A stretch of DNA of 64,000 bases from Owenia fusiformis (GCA_903813345.2 CAIIXF020000012.1:7587615-7651614); one strand, 5' to 3'; shown: positions 11,644 to 24,180, numbered from the stretch's first letter. The notes: generated by a model not told the origin, from the sequence alone. Made by a program: numbers and translations.

Positions 11644-11823
11644 GACATTAAACTTAGGACCAGTATCCATACGTTTAAACACTAAATGCACCCCATGCAG
11701 ACAGATCGCCTAAAATTACATTCGTATGATGCGAGACTCGACATTCAACGGGAAACTGGAAACAATTTGTCAGCAATGTAGCAAATTATTTTTTTACTGA
11801 CTAATAAATTGTGACAGTCACAT

Positions 11824-12075
11824 TAACTTCTACAAGTATGAGAATAACATGACATTTTGATATTTCAAGGTAACTCGTTTGAAAAAAGATGGCGGTGATT
11901 GCATGAAATTACGATGTGAAGATAAGACCTCAACGAATTTTTTGTAGATTTCTTTGAAAAACTAAGAAATATACATCAGATATCGAATTTTTCAAAACAG
12001 AAAAAAACATGTATAAATAGTATGGCCTGCAGGTCAAATTGCTCCTGGTAGCAATAACATTGGTCTCGTATATGT
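11824..12075 (+). repeat. Dispersed repeat family R1, copy 2
   Basis: Matches 37891-38105 closely: CTTCTACAAGTATGAGAATA, GATATTTCAAGGTAACT, TTTGTAGATTTCTTTGAAAA, ATCGAATTTTTCAAAAC and CCTGCAGGTC all occur in order. It contains no ORF. Confidence 0.7.
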
Positions 12076-12372
12076 CATGCAATTAATATTTGAAACACAA
12101 CTATTATTCGAGCTTATGATCGGACATAAGTATGATGTCACTTTTACTTTAGTACCTAGAAATACACATCATACTTCTCGAAAGATTTTAAGGAACGTAC
12201 CATTTGACAACATAATGTGATAACACGGTGGTATTAGTAATAAATTGTTGAATTTGGCAAGGAGGACATTCCATACGATACGCACTTATCTTTGTTTCTT
12301 TATGTTTGTTTGCTTTTTTGACGTTTATATGAGTTTTTCTCATGTACGTTGCATTAACTTCCATTAAGGTGC

Positions 12373-12870
12373 GTTACACCCCAGTCACATTTGTCGCACG
12401 GTGGCCGCAAGTCGACCGCAGATCAATTAAATCGGTGAATTTCTGCGGCGAGCGTAGAAAAACTACGCTCGCCTTGCTGCCTCCGTACGGCGTATGCAGA
12501 TTTTTACAGGCCGCAGGGAGGGCGTAGAAATTATAACTCGGAGTTATAATTTTTGTTCATTTCTGAGGTCGCCGTAGAAATCAACTGGCTCAACAAGATT
12601 GAATCATTATTTGTCAATGTTTCACGATCACTTTTCATTTGATATTACATCCTAGCACTATGAATAACATTTATAAATTGTCCTGATGTAAATAAAATGA
12701 AAAAAGTATTATTTATCAACAGAAATTTAAAATTCACCCTGCGGCTGCCGTGGGAAATATGACTGCAAAAGTATGAGAGCGCAGAAATTCTGCGGCGAGC
12801 GTAGAAAAGCTACTGGCCGCAGAAATGATAGACCGCAAGGTCGCCGTAGGAAATGTGACTGGGGTGTAAC
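12373..12870. mobile_element. MITE, about 500 bp, ACACCCCAGTCACATTT termini
   Basis: GTTACACCCCAGTCACATTT on the left is the inverse of AAATGTGACTGGGGTGTAAC on the right. Sub-terminal words (CTGCGGCGAGCGTAG, GACCGCA, CGCCGTA) recur on both sides. A truncated relative sits at 30906-31028. Non-coding. Confidence 0.75.
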
Positions 12871-13514
12871 ATAGAGTAAGAAATAAATTGACAAATCAGC
12901 GATTCACGCTGATATACTAAGTGTAGGAGATCCCACGTGATCTCATGATTCGCCGTACTTCATATGCACTCCAAGAAACAGAATGGGACAGCATCTTTTC
13001 CAATCAACCGAGGTTGGGCCATGCAGCCGAAGGTAAGCCATACAACCGAAGGTAAGCCATACAACCGAATTTTGCCGATTCAATCTGACGGAGAATGCCG
13101 AGTCCCTATTTTTGACCAATTAGAGACGTCCTCTTCACATTTGTGGTTCCCTCGGCCAACTTCGTTTGCAAAGAAAAGCTTCGGCAATCTTCGGCAATCT
13201 CCGGCTTTTCTTGAGGTATCTTCGGTTGATTGGCAAAAGTCGACACCCGAAACAGAATATCTTCCTTGTAATCCCTAATAATACTAGCAAATAAGTGGAG
13301 TACGACACTTATATATTATTTGCCTATACGAAACTGACTAATAAAAGATATAGGATAACGCAATTTGGTTGTAAAATGTATGGAATTAACGTTCTTCTTC
13401 AACCATGGTTTAGAACATGCCATATAACTCTGGTTCAAATTCACACAAGAACTAGTTTTATAAGGATTGAGATACGTTGCTGTTGATAATGTTGCTTAAT
13501 ATACTTTATTCCCC

Positions 13515-13520
13515 TATAAA
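13515..13520 (+). promoter_or_regulatory. Possible TATA box for the SMB protein gene
   Basis: TATAAA preceded by CCCC, 345 bp upstream of the ATG at 13865. If used, the 5'UTR would be about 320 nt and unspliced. It may equally be a chance AT word. Confidence 0.2.
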
Positions 13521-13864
13521 TGGTTTTAATTTACCCCAAAATCCAATTTATAAGAAGTTGTTGCATGTTTCATGTGTATATATGACATATAATATTGAAA
13601 TCAATTAAACAAATGAGCAAATGGATCAAAATATATTTACTGAGCAAAAGTTCAACTATTATTGTAGTTTGTGATTCCATGACAATATAACTGTCCATGG
13701 GGTTAATAATGTAGATAAACCGATTTAAATAGCTCCAGGTAGGGACATGCATTTGGACTACATTATGACATGACGTATTGATTTGCTCCCCAACAATGCA
13801 ATAAATCGTTCCAGTAAGTCTTAATATTAATCTTGTTCGTCCGTGAGGAGGTGAAAACAACACG

Positions 13865-15277
13865 ATGTTTCGATTTCTCTTCAACACTAGCCTGATATTT
13901 CATGTATTTTTGATATTGCTCCTTTCATCTGTTTCCGGCCTAAATGCAGAAGGAAATGCAATTTCTTCAGGAAATCGTCCGGAAGAACGCAGCATATCAC
14001 CTTTGCGTAATATAACATTAGGAGTCTATTCCAATGTTTTGAGAGAGAAAAGGGAAATACAAGAAGAAGTTTGTAATTCGGCTGCCTCAGATTTTAGATG
14101 TAGTGATGGAAAACGATCTTGCCGAAAGCGATGTAGGGATAAAGTGACAAGAGAAAATGCGACGGAGTTTTACTGCCATTGTGACGAGTTATGTTCGCAC
14201 TATGGTGATTGTTGCCCAGATTCTAGGTACCAATGTCGAAATTGTAACGCTACTGAAAGAGGTATCATCGAAACTAATCAGACCCTCATTGATATCGGAA
14301 ATGATAGTTGCGCGCCTGTTTTTGTTCATAAAACACAGCGCGCAAATTACCAATGCACGCGTGTTCAGGGAGTCGTGCGTGTCTACCTAAGAGCAAGTTG
14401 TCATGCGGACTATAAGAATTCTGCACTGGAAAGGAAATGCTTAAGTGAAGATGAGCCCTATTCAAAAATTCCTTCCTATGATGTCACGAAGGGAGAACAT
14501 TACAAGAATAAATATTGCGCCGAATGTAACTTCGTTGAGGCAGCGCTCTCTTGGAGGCTGAGAATCGAATGCGTAAATAAGGATTCCTTGAACGGTTTAA
14601 AACTTGGAAGCTTGAATATTCCTCGCATCATGGAATTCATACATATACATGATTCAAGAAACATTGGCCGTGGATGTAGAATCGATTATTTGGAACCCTT
14701 GTTGGACACGAATGAGAACATCCCACAGTTACGCCCATGCATCAGTACTCAGTTTGAGTGTGAATATTGTGAGGACACAACTCTGGCAGCACTTTGCCAT
14801 ACCTACGGGTTAGACCCAGTTGATGATTGGAATGTTTATCACAACCTTTACTGTTTGAAATGTGGTAATCAGTTCGGAAGACCAAGATTTGCACCATACC
14901 CTCAGCTATGTCAACTTGTCCAATTTGCAAATAGACAAGACCTGAATGAAGGGCTTCACATACTTTCGTTTCAAATTCTTATGGACGTTACAGGAGACAC
15001 TATCAACGTAAGAACTGTTGCTGGTCATCAAGATACGAAAATAGCTGAAGTGGAGCTGTCTTGTTCCGGCGACTCGTTTCAATGCCGTTTGAAGCGCTGT
15101 CATGGCAATTTGACAAGAGTTGGAGATGAATGTGTTGTCAGAGGGTTTGAGAGATCGAGGAGTTCAACGGTGACCTCAATAACTACAGAACGGAAGATAA
15201 AAGCGGCGGCAAGTGCAATGGCCGATATTTCACCGTTACTGATGTGGATTTCGATCCCCACAATCATCATGCAATAA
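13865..15277 (+). CDS. Secreted or GPI-anchored SMB-domain, Cys-rich protein (GPCR-ectodomain-like)
   Basis: Single-exon ORF of 470 residues from an ATG. Residues 7-25 form a signal peptide. A dibasic EKRE site lies near residue 62. A somatomedin-B domain occupies about 70-125; its hallmark SC-x3-C ... C-x-C-x3-C ... GDCC spacing is seen (C86, C90, C104, C106, C110, C116, C117). Two repeats of a Cys motif follow (NKYCAECN at about 215-222 and HNLYCLKCGN at about 327-335), then FSFxxL-like HILSFQILMD near 367 and a final Cys-rich segment. This order is typical of the extracellular part of SMB-containing GPCRs in lophotrochozoans. Here the chain ends without seven membrane helices, in a weakly hydrophobic tail (about 455-469) that could be a GPI signal. 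Ligand unknown. Confidence 0.85.
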   Translation: MFRFLFNTSLIFHVFLILLLSSVSGLNAEGNAISSGNRPEERSISPLRNITLGVYSNVLREKREIQEEVCNSAASDFRCSDGKRSCRKRCRDKVTRENATEFYCHCDELCSHYGDCCPDSRYQCRNCNATERGIIETNQTLIDIGNDSCAPVFVHKTQRANYQCTRVQGVVRVYLRASCHADYKNSALERKCLSEDEPYSKIPSYDVTKGEHYKNKYCAECNFVEAALSWRLRIECVNKDSLNGLKLGSLNIPRIMEFIHIHDSRNIGRGCRIDYLEPLLDTNENIPQLRPCISTQFECEYCEDTTLAALCHTYGLDPVDDWNVYHNLYCLKCGNQFGRPRFAPYPQLCQLVQFANRQDLNEGLHILSFQILMDVTGDTINVRTVAGHQDTKIAEVELSCSGDSFQCRLKRCHGNLTRVGDECVVRGFERSRSSTVTSITTERKIKAAASAMADISPLLMWISIPTIIMQ

Positions 15278-16293
15278 TAGTCTCGCGTGTTTGTTTCACC
15301 CGAGTGAGCAACTTTAGAATATTGTTGACTGCTTTTTCTCTCTACATTATTCGGCGTGTTATATGAAGCTTAGACAATTTCTAAAGACAAAGTCCTTAAG
15401 CTGTACACTTATTAAATCATTTGTATTCACCTTTCCACAAAGTCAGCTCATGAATATTATAATGAGCTGCTTAAAAACCTGTGACGTCAATGAGAGAAAC
15501 TTTTTCCCGCGAAAAACAAATGCAATTGAGTTTACATGTAAATCCTCGGTTGATTGCTGTACGTTTTACCTCTTCAAATGTGCAAGTAATCAGTTAATTA
15601 TTGACGGATTTTTATTGAACGTCAAATTGACATTTATTTACGCCTTCTAAGCGATTTAAATATTAAATTTCTGTTCATAATGAGTAAATAATTTGAAGAG
15701 AATTACTCCCGGTCAGTTTTCAATCGTGATAGGAACCGGATGTGAACAGGTGAAATTATCATAATCATTAGTTCACCAACATTATAACAAGTCTCCTATG
15801 CATAAAAATATATAGATAGACAATCTATTTTAAGTTAATCTTCAGTGTCATTTGATGAATGACCTGTTAAAATTAAAAACATTTGCTCTTATTCATTAAA
15901 TCATTGACTTCACTACTTCCATAATTCAATCAACTAGACGATTACTTCCTATTTATTTCTGTAAGTCATATCAGATCGTATCTTGAAAATATTATACTTG
16001 AAAACATTGGGATATAAAATTGATATCTTGAAGGAGCGTGGCATATATAAAGATTATCCTATATGAGGTTCAGGATATTGGGATTATCCCGAGGCAAATA
16101 TAATATATCTGCCCGACTATAGGATAATATGTTTATCCCATACCAATCTTGGTCATCTGGTTCACATTGTTCAATCGTGGAAATATTTTAGAATATTCAT
16201 GTCCAGTTTTGTTTTCTTGGCCGTGGGCGGATTTTCCTGTTATCTCAAATATTCCCAATATACGTCCAAGTATGGGATAAACATATATATATA
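15278..16293. other. 3' flank of the SMB gene and gene-free sequence
   Basis: ATTAAA words near 15411 and 15657 could serve as poly(A) signals. A GGATTATCC-type repetitive sequence at 16030-16290 resumes after the MITE at 16294-16466, so the MITE seems to have landed in an older repeat. Confidence 0.4.
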
Positions 16294-16466
16294 CAGGCCC
16301 GTAGCCAGGGGGGGGGGCTGGGGGAGCGGAAGCCGCCCCCCCCTGGGCAGAAATTCTTTCAAAATCATGCAGTTTTTCACCATTCTGAGAATTTGCCAAA
16401 ATTGTGAAAAATCTCCCCCCCCCCTGGAAAAATAGCTCCCCCTCCTGGTAAAAGCTGGCTACGGGC
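16294..16466. mobile_element. MITE with CAGGCCCGTAGCCAGG terminus, copy 2
   Basis: Left CAGGCCCGTAGCCAGGGG and right GCTGGCTACGGGC are inverse. The interior holds G-runs, C-runs and TTTTTCACCATTCTGAGAAT, the reverse complement of a block in the copy at 4264-4468. The right end has lost a few terminal bases. Confidence 0.7.
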
Positions 16467-17399
16467 AAGATATATTCCAATGTATATTTCCCGCTGCGTA
16501 TCTCCCGATCCAAATATTCCCGGGAAAATGTTTTTTATTCAGTCTAGAAACAGTCAATTTGTTAAAATATCTTGCTAAAGCAAAACTGTCAAAATAGATC
16601 CAGCAGACCGTAGAATTTTTCTTAACCAAAATGATGCTGGATTTCTCGAAAATAATGAGAATGGGAACGCTTTATAGAAAACAAACATGGATATGGGTTT
16701 CCTGATTTCACTTGTGAAACCTCACTTGTCATTGGATAAATTAGTTATGTGATGATCAGTTTTGAATAATGATCACTGGGAAGATTTCAGAGAAAGAGCG
16801 TATATCATATAATGTTTATTAATGATATGTTGACATTGCTGATCATTATTGACATCGCTGATAATAAATAAGACGAATAAATACCAAAAGGTAACGCTTT
16901 GTGCGAATGTCACTCATGGTGAATTTCTGATGGAACTTCTCACTACGACATAATAACCATTTAACAGGATAGTGTATGACCACTATCAGATAATTTAACC
17001 GAGTTGTTTGTAACTTCACAATTTACATTTTTTGTTCACAATCGCACGAGACATGTGAGCCCGGGTGTGTGAGGCTGATCTCTGAGAAGTCTTAATAAAC
17101 AATAGTTCTGTCAAAAAATGATTAAATTAGATTATATAAGATTCGGAATGAAAGTGCCCCGTCCATATTTCATATTTGATTAAAAATAATTAGTGCGTTG
17201 GGCAAATAGAATCCTTTTTATTGCAGTTAATCCAAAATATTAATATGCTGGCTGTACTAGCTCTTCAAAACTTTCCATCATTGACGTCATTGATTTGACT
17301 CATTTGCATACAACCAATCAGCGCGCCGGAAATTATCGATTTTCTTTACTTTGTGGAAAGGTGAATACATTCATCAAAACATTGATGGATCAACATGGC

Positions 17400-17560
17400 A
17401 TTGGTAGCCTTTGAATGACTTAACACTTAAAATTAAAGTCTGCATGGCCTTCGAGTGACTCAACATTTAAAATTAAAGTCTGCATGGCCTTCGAATGATT
17501 AACACTTAAAATTAAAGTTTGTATGGCCTTTGAATGACTCAACACTTGAAATTAAACATG
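17400..17560 (+). repeat. 40-bp tandem repeat, four units
   Basis: GCCTT(T/C)GA(A/G)TGACT followed by AACACTTAAAATTAAAGTCT recurs at 17407, 17447, 17487 and 17526. Confidence 0.8.
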
Positions 17561-19564
17561 AACTGTATCAAAATGACACTTTTTATTCATGCAGTGTTAT
17601 CGAAACAACAAGACAATATTTGTCCAACTCATATTTATTACAATACAACATATATAATAAATGTAGAATTCAATTAATCTGGCTTGTGGTGACACTAATT
17701 AGAAACCAGCTTCTCATTTCTGTAACAGCATGTATATTTTGTCATGAGCTCGAGGGTAGATTAAAATCGGAAACGTATACGGATTCATAAATGTTATTTT
17801 GGTAAGAACACAGATACAGGCTCTTAACACCTCCAAAGTCCTTAATTTCTGCTAATAAAAGGCGAATGATTCGATGGATTTAATTGAATGCACTCTGACA
17901 TAAAAATTACTCCAATAATCTTCTAAGAAAATATCTATTAAAACCTTATGATATTGAAACTAAAATGTGTTTCTAAATAATGTTACCTTTGAGATAGCAA
18001 TTCAAGCAGTTATAATTGTAACAACTCAAAAATTTCAAAAGATAATTTTAAAAAGATATTTATCGTCTTCAGTTCGGATTCCAATCAATAAACATTTTAT
18101 TTTAAGAGAAAGGGGTTTGACACGCCTAACCATCGCGTAAGCTAGCGTTACCGTACAGCTTCAAAAATACAGTAGTACAGTACTGATTTGCAGCAAAAAC
18201 TATAATGAGGGTTTTAAAAAATTAATTATTTGAAAATAAATACGATTTTGGGTGTAATGAAAACTTTCTAATTATAATAAAAGTTTTTCGAGCACTGCAC
18301 GGATTTAACTGACTAGATCGGCCCACAAAACTGACGACAGAGAAAAATGTTGTTTTTCACGTTCGCTTGTTTATTATCTACCGGGTTATCTACCCTGTCA
18401 TCAGAGAGTGGATTATTTTTTATGAGAATATGTATTTGTTAACTACACATTTTAGAACAGATGAAGATTCGGCATATAATCATTCACTGCATATATTTAA
18501 AAAGACGGTGACGCATCGGCTGTACATAACTGGACTACGAATTATGCCAGGTTATATGTAGCATCTTGTTGACAAATATTCAGCATGAAGAACGTTTAAG
18601 TTATGAATGTATCAATTCTGTATATTGACTTTTAATGAAAAGGGGTTTTGTTTCTGGTTGCCCCCTCTTAACACAAATGATACGTACTTAATTGTCGATA
18701 CATTAATATATCTAAATATACTACTTAAAGTAAAACTACAAAACAAAGACCAATGTGGTTTAAACTCTACAGTTAAAGGATAGTTAAAGTGAGTTACGCG
18801 ATGGGGCACAATATGCAATTTGATATCATTTATTTCCCGCCGTGCATCCATGGTTTGCGATAGTAAAAATAATGTCATAGTATTGTAAAGCTGCTGTCAT
18901 TGAAACTAAATTAGGCAAAATGACAAGGAATCAGTTTATAATCTAAAATTTGCTAGGTAAAATGGATTTAACGAGACAAATTTGAGTTCAAATAGAAAAA
19001 TACCACCATGGTAAGATTTTATTTTAACTACATATCTAATTGAAGAAAATCTGAATTAAGGTTTTTGTGTAAAATTTAAGCGAGGCATCTGCTTCCTACC
19101 TAACTATATCCATCCTTTTGGCGCACCACCAACAACATAGACCAACAGCACAACGCATTTTCTCAACCTTTAATGATGTAATGTTGCAACAACCTTTTCT
19201 CAACCTTCAATGATGTAATGTTGTAACAACGTCTATTTTTTATATATATTATTTATATATTATCTTTGAAAGTGACTCATAATATCGAAATATCGAGCCA
19301 CAAATAAAATGAAAAAAAAACAACAAAACGAATTCACGAATACCTAAATAACTGAAATATATTCACCCTGATGTATCAATGGAAGAAAATTTGCTTTTTG
19401 GTATGAAAGAGCCGTCTGACAATACTGAGTAATGGATACATATCCAACACATATTGCGTCTTAATATTTGGGACTTAGACATTGAGCATAACCAGGGCTA
19501 CTAATACCGAAACTGATTGACCTAAAAGGGAGGTTAGTTAAGTAAATGATTGTCGATAATGTAG

Positions 19565-19660
19565 AAATAAGACGACTATGAAGGAATGGGATGGCTATCA
19601 AGAAATGAAATGACTATGAAGGAATGAGAGGACTATGAAGGAATGCGATGACTATGGTAT
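19565..19660 (+). repeat. Minisatellite of GACTATGAAGGAATG units
   Basis: Four to five 19-20-bp units (GACTATGAAGGAATGNGAT) with one diverged copy (GGCTATCAAGAAATGAAAT). Confidence 0.75.
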
Positions 19661-19745
19661 AGTACAAATTACATTTTTACAGTATTGTGTTGTAATTACC
19701 TGCTGTAAAGTAAAAACCTTATTGCATGGACACCACTGTGCACAC

Positions 19746-19753
19746 TATATAAA
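19746..19753 (+). promoter_or_regulatory. TATA box, likely Kv promoter
   Basis: TATATAAA followed by GAGG, 1.3 kb upstream of the Kv ATG and about 220 bp upstream of a strong splice donor. Transcription would start near 19776. The assignment depends on the 5'UTR exon being real. Confidence 0.4.
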
Positions 19754-19776
19754 GAGGTTAATGTTATCGCAAACGC

Positions 19777-19973
19777 ATTCAAAACCGGATTCAAATCAGT
19801 TGTATGTGTAACAAAACAGGTTAAAACTAACCAGAGGCAGTCAGGGGGCGGTATTTCGAGGTTGGTCACTTAAAGGCAGTGTCATCTTCCTGATTGTGAT
19901 TTTGCCTCGTGCGAACACTGGCATAACAGCCTATCTACGATTCAGGGAGGGGTTCAACTTGGCATTTTAGTCT
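19777..19973 (+). other. Probable 5'UTR exon of the Kv channel gene
   Basis: The region between the TATA box and the strong donor TCT|GTAAGTAT at 19974. A clean acceptor (TTTTTATCTTTTCAG) ends at 21030, 20 bp before the channel's ATG. That acceptor proves little by itself but requires an upstream exon if used, and this is the best candidate. The intron would be 1057 bp. Confidence 0.4.
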
Positions 19974-20479
19974 GTAAGTATATTTTATCATATTTTAGAC
20001 AATCATTTTCTTTTAAACGTGTCATGTACAGACAATGTGTGGCGAAAATCATTTCATCAAATATATTAACGTTAAGCACAATGGTGTTTTACAGAAAGGA
20101 ATAGACAGCGTAAAATAGTGGAAATTTTAAGCATCCCAATGCTCATCCCTTTCAATCTCTATTTGCAATCTTTATTCTATCCTCTGTCAAAATTAAGATA
20201 ATGCATATGGCGGAATGGATTGAAGCGTAGAAGACAATTAAAGAAATCGTCATTGACGATGTTCTCGAGAAAGAAGCCTCTGGTCGAATAATGAAGTATA
20301 TACGATTTAAAGCATTTAGCTTGTTCAAAATAAAAATTGAAAAATGCAAAAGTATGAATAAGTTCTAGAAAGCTACTGTCAACATAATTTTTGATTACAT
20401 TGTATTGTAATTACTTCAGTATGAATGAATGTCCATTGGATACTCATTTACTAGTCCTGGATTGTGATATTGGCTCTCA

Positions 20480-20510
20480 ATTGGAGGTGGAGGGGGGGGG
20501 GGGTGTTAGA
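20480..20510 (+). repeat. Poly-G tract
   Basis: A GGTGGAGG lead-in followed by a run of 12 or more G in the presumed 5'UTR intron of the Kv gene. Confidence 0.8.
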
Positions 20511-21050
20511 CATTATATCATGTGACAAATTTAAAATTAGAGTTCGCTTTTCTTGCAAGGTTTCTTTACAGTTTTTTGGAACTTTGCCTTTGGCACCGGT
20601 GCTTATATATTTAACAAAACCCGGTACAAGTGAATTGATTGAAAAAAAATCAAATTGAAATCTAAATAGTGGTGATCAAATAATTACACGCAGGCTTCTT
20701 GAGATAAGAAGAGATTTTATTATTTTTACATGATACATACAGATCCCCTTCCTACATCTATGCAGTATATAAAATTCGAGGATAATACGAACTGAGATAC
20801 AACATTACTAATTAATTATCCAAAAGAAAGAACAATTGCTTGATTTTCCTGTTTAGTCAGTCTTAAAGGTATTAACCTATCAAGCGAGCGACTTAGCAAA
20901 AATTGTAACTTCACCAATTAATACCATCATGAGAATATTACGGATCTTTTGACAGATAAACTGCATTGCTAGCTCATTTATAATACTGTATTGGTTGGAA
21001 TTTTGTCACCAAGTATTTTTATCTTTTCAGGAGCTGTACCTCGATAAAAA

Positions 21051-23010
21051 ATGTCAACAGACGTGGGATTACATGACAATGTTGAAATTGGTTACTCAAC
21101 AGCCTTTCATCATGGTGAGAACATTGAAATGGAGGAACGAACAAACAACAATTCACCTGTTGAATCGTCTGATTTAATTCAAATTAACGTTGGTGGGGTC
21201 AAGCACGAAGTTCTCCGATCAACATTGCAACGATTCCCTGGAACTAAACTAGCAAATCTGAGCAACGACAATGCACGTAAAGGAAGTGACTTCATAGTCT
21301 CACGGGGTGAATTTTATTTTGACCGACATCCGGGTATCTTTACAACAATCCTGAACTGTTATAGGACAGGAGAATTGCATATGGACAGAAACGCATGCGG
21401 GTGTGCTCTGGCTCATGAACTAGAATTTTGGGGCATCAATGAAGTAGCTTTCCAGAAATGTTGCACGACAAAGTACATGGAGTCCGAATATATGAAAACA
21501 CAACTGACTCTATTTGAGAAAACGTTCAGTTCAGAACAGTCGCACTATAACCGTGAGCCTGGATGTGGAAAACTCCAGGAAAAAATCTGGGCATTTCTCG
21601 ATAATCCATTTTCTTCCGTTCCAGCGAAGGTGAGAATGAGGTTAAAAAGACCTTGGTTTTTTAAAGCAAATTTTTTGAATGAAGAAAACTATTTAACAAG
21701 GATGGAAAAGTTTCTCAAGTTTCGGCATACATACTACTAAGCCATAATTAGATGAAATACCAAGCATCTGACTTTTACCCAACCTGTATACTATGCATTT
21801 GACATTCTATAGCTACTTTCGGTCTTCAAAAGCAGGTGACCATGTTTTGGTCTGATTACTCTGGTTAGGAATGATCTTCTTTGCAGTGTTCCTATTGGTG
21901 GATATTGGTATGAGCCATGACACGCATGGCTCTCATGGTATCTGCTCCTGATTTCATTTGTCCTCATTATTTCTGTTAAAACTGTACTTGTCTTAAAATT
22001 GCTCATGGGTTTCTGCAATTTTCTGATGAAGATTCGATAATTTTCATGATTGTATATATTTTCAGGCGTTTGGTGTTTGGACTGTACTAATGATTGTTCT
22101 CTCCATCATCACACTTTGTCTTGAAACGGTCGATGGTTTAAAAGAGGAAATAGGACCACCTGAAATCTCTAAAATTACGGGGATTCAGGAAGGTGTACTT
22201 CGTAGCAATTACTCCGTGGTCATCCACGAAGGGCTTAATAACAACCAAACAGGGACAGTCTCTTGGTGGATCACAGACCCGATGGATTCAAACAACTCCA
22301 AAAAGGTTATACATATCGGCGAACATTTTCACGTTCCAAATTCATTTCTTATCTACATTGATTATGTGTTGTTTGCTTACTTTAGCCTGGAACTCGTCAC
22401 TAGGTTCATTTTCTCACCACACAAAGGGCGTTTCTGGCTGAGTTTCTATACATTCTGTGATGTCATCGCACTAATACCAGGGGTCGTTTTATACGTTACA
22501 AATTTTGTCCACCCCGTGAATAAATTAAAAACATCAACACTTGATATTGTCCGAGCCTTAGGAACCGCCCGAATCCTGAGGCTCCTGAGATTTATGAGAT
22601 TTTCCATGGCATGTAAGTTGCTGTTATACACATTAATGGCAAGCATCAAAGAAATATTTCTCATGCTTGGACTACTTTTACTCGGAGCAATTACCTTTGC
22701 ATCGCTCGTGTACTTCGGGGAACTCATTTCTGACTCGGATGAAGTTTTGATAACAAACATTCCAATTGGCATATGGTACGCTATGGTTACCATGACAACT
22801 GTAGGATACGGCGATTTCTACCCAAAGAGTATCGGAGGATATATCGTAGGAAGTGGATGCGTCATTTGTGGTGTACTCGTCATCGCCTTTACTGTACCTG
22901 TAATCGTCAACAACTTTCTGATGTTTTATGCGCACGCATCATCGATGGACAAAAAATCCGAACGACCTTTTAAGAATCGAAATAGGGATGATAAACAACA
23001 AATAGATTAG
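21051..23010 (+). CDS. Voltage-gated K+ channel alpha subunit, Shaw/Kv3-like
   Basis: Two coding exons, 21051-21629 and 22066-23010, joined in phase 0 by a GTGAGA donor and TTTTCAG acceptor, give 507 residues. The T1 tetramerisation domain (about 42-145) has the intact zinc motif H-x5-C-x20-CC (H110, C116, C137, C138) and FYFDRHPG, as in Shaw/Kv3. S1 starts at about 194; the S1-S2 loop has NYS and NQT glycosylation sites; S2 keeps the F-S-L-E charge-transfer motif. S4 reads R356, G359, R362, R365, R368, R371, so the second gating charge is Gly. The filter is TVGYGD (438-443). S6 has TVP (469-471) where Kv1-4 channels have PVP. The C-tail is short and basic. It should be a plasma-membrane delayed-rectifier-type subunit in excitable cells; gating is likely atypical. 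Confidence 0.93.
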
Positions 23011-23635
23011 TCTGAAACAAGAAATCATTTAAAAAAAATGAAGGCTCGTGTGAAGGAGATGTTTGCAGTGTTGTAATGAATTGTATTGATAAATAGGGAT
23101 GCTTCCTTGGTTGTAATTTACCGAACTGCAAACGTAGAAAAAATCCGAACATTTTGAACTGATTAAGATCTTTAATTGTGAAGGTCTGAGTACCTGGACC
23201 TCTTAGAAAACATCAAAACATATCAAAAAGTGAAGATGGGTCAATTTGATTCTCGTTCTCCGAAGATATTAATGAAATAGTTAAATGTTCGGATTTTTTT
23301 AATGCTGCAATTGTTCACAATTCTAAATTAAGAAGTCGCTCGTCTTTCTGTCGTATTTAGGAAATCATGTTGCCGAAAATCAGTGCACAGTTTTCATGGT
23401 GTTGTAAAATGTGCGTATATGTCGATTGAAACCCTCTCTAACGCAATTTTATTATAAACTAACACCTTAGGGTTAAACTTTTGCTCGAGGAATTAACTCA
23501 TTTTCATCAATAAATATTAACCCATCAGGTTTTCTACTAGTAAACAAACGTTTAAACCTCAGTCCATTGTCGTTATCACTTACTACTATATCCAAGTGAG
23601 ATATGGCTCTTGCCTCAGCACGAGCCAATAATTGA

Positions 23636-23641
23636 AATAAA
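23636..23641 (+). terminator. Possible poly(A) signal for the Kv gene
   Basis: AATAAA 626 bp after the stop codon, the first canonical hexamer I see downstream. Confidence 0.35.
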
Positions 23642-23689
23642 AGGTATGGGATCTCATGCTGAATTGCATTTTACCATGCAAACAATTAC

Positions 23690-24180
23690 TTCTAAGATGG
23701 AAAATAAGTGTTAATGACAAGTGTGATATTTGCAGAAAAGTATAAGACTATAAACATTTGTTCTTTCAATGTCATAGAGTATTTAATGTAATAGACCAAC
23801 TTGTAAATTATATTTTAGATCATTTTAAAATTGAATTAAGCTTGAAAAAAGTATCAAACTCTTGGCTTTGGCTATAAGGTACACTAACTATACTTATTTT
23901 AATGAATGGTTAAAGGCAGAATCTGATCTATAGGGGTGACAAAATTACAGGCAACATGTATAATTGACCTGCCAATCTATTCCTTACAATATCAAATACA
24001 ATATCTCCTAAAAGATTCACAATATGTTATAAGTTATTAATGATTAAAAGTGCAAAAATGAGTGAAAAGTGTTTAAATTCTCCCAAATAAATATAATAAG
24101 AATGGTAACCATTCTTATAGAAAAATAATACATTATTGTAATAATGTTCAAGAATTGAAATTGTATCATTTTTCACAAAC
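23690..24180 (+). pseudogene. Decayed 3' end of a LINE ORF
   Basis: Frame-broken peptide text includes DKCDICRK, then HLFFQCHRVFN, a C-x2-C...H...C arrangement like the Cys/His motif after the reverse transcriptase in many invertebrate LINEs. Several stops are present. No other domain can be seen. Confidence 0.45.

Larger units (their letters stand above)
16467..19745. other. Gene-free stretch upstream of the Kv gene
   Basis: No coding region seen. It contains the 40-bp tandem repeat at 17400, a two-copy repeat near 19160-19235 (TCAACCTT(T/C)AATGATGTAATG) and the 20-bp repeat at 19565. Confidence 0.5.

Noticed and set aside
12964-13278. 104-codon plus-strand open frame
   Set aside because: Contains short direct repeats (GAAGGTAAGCCATACAACC) and no domain; probably repeat-derived.
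16133-16513. 126-codon minus-strand open frame
   Set aside because: It spans the MITE at 16294-16466 and its G/C runs; not coding.
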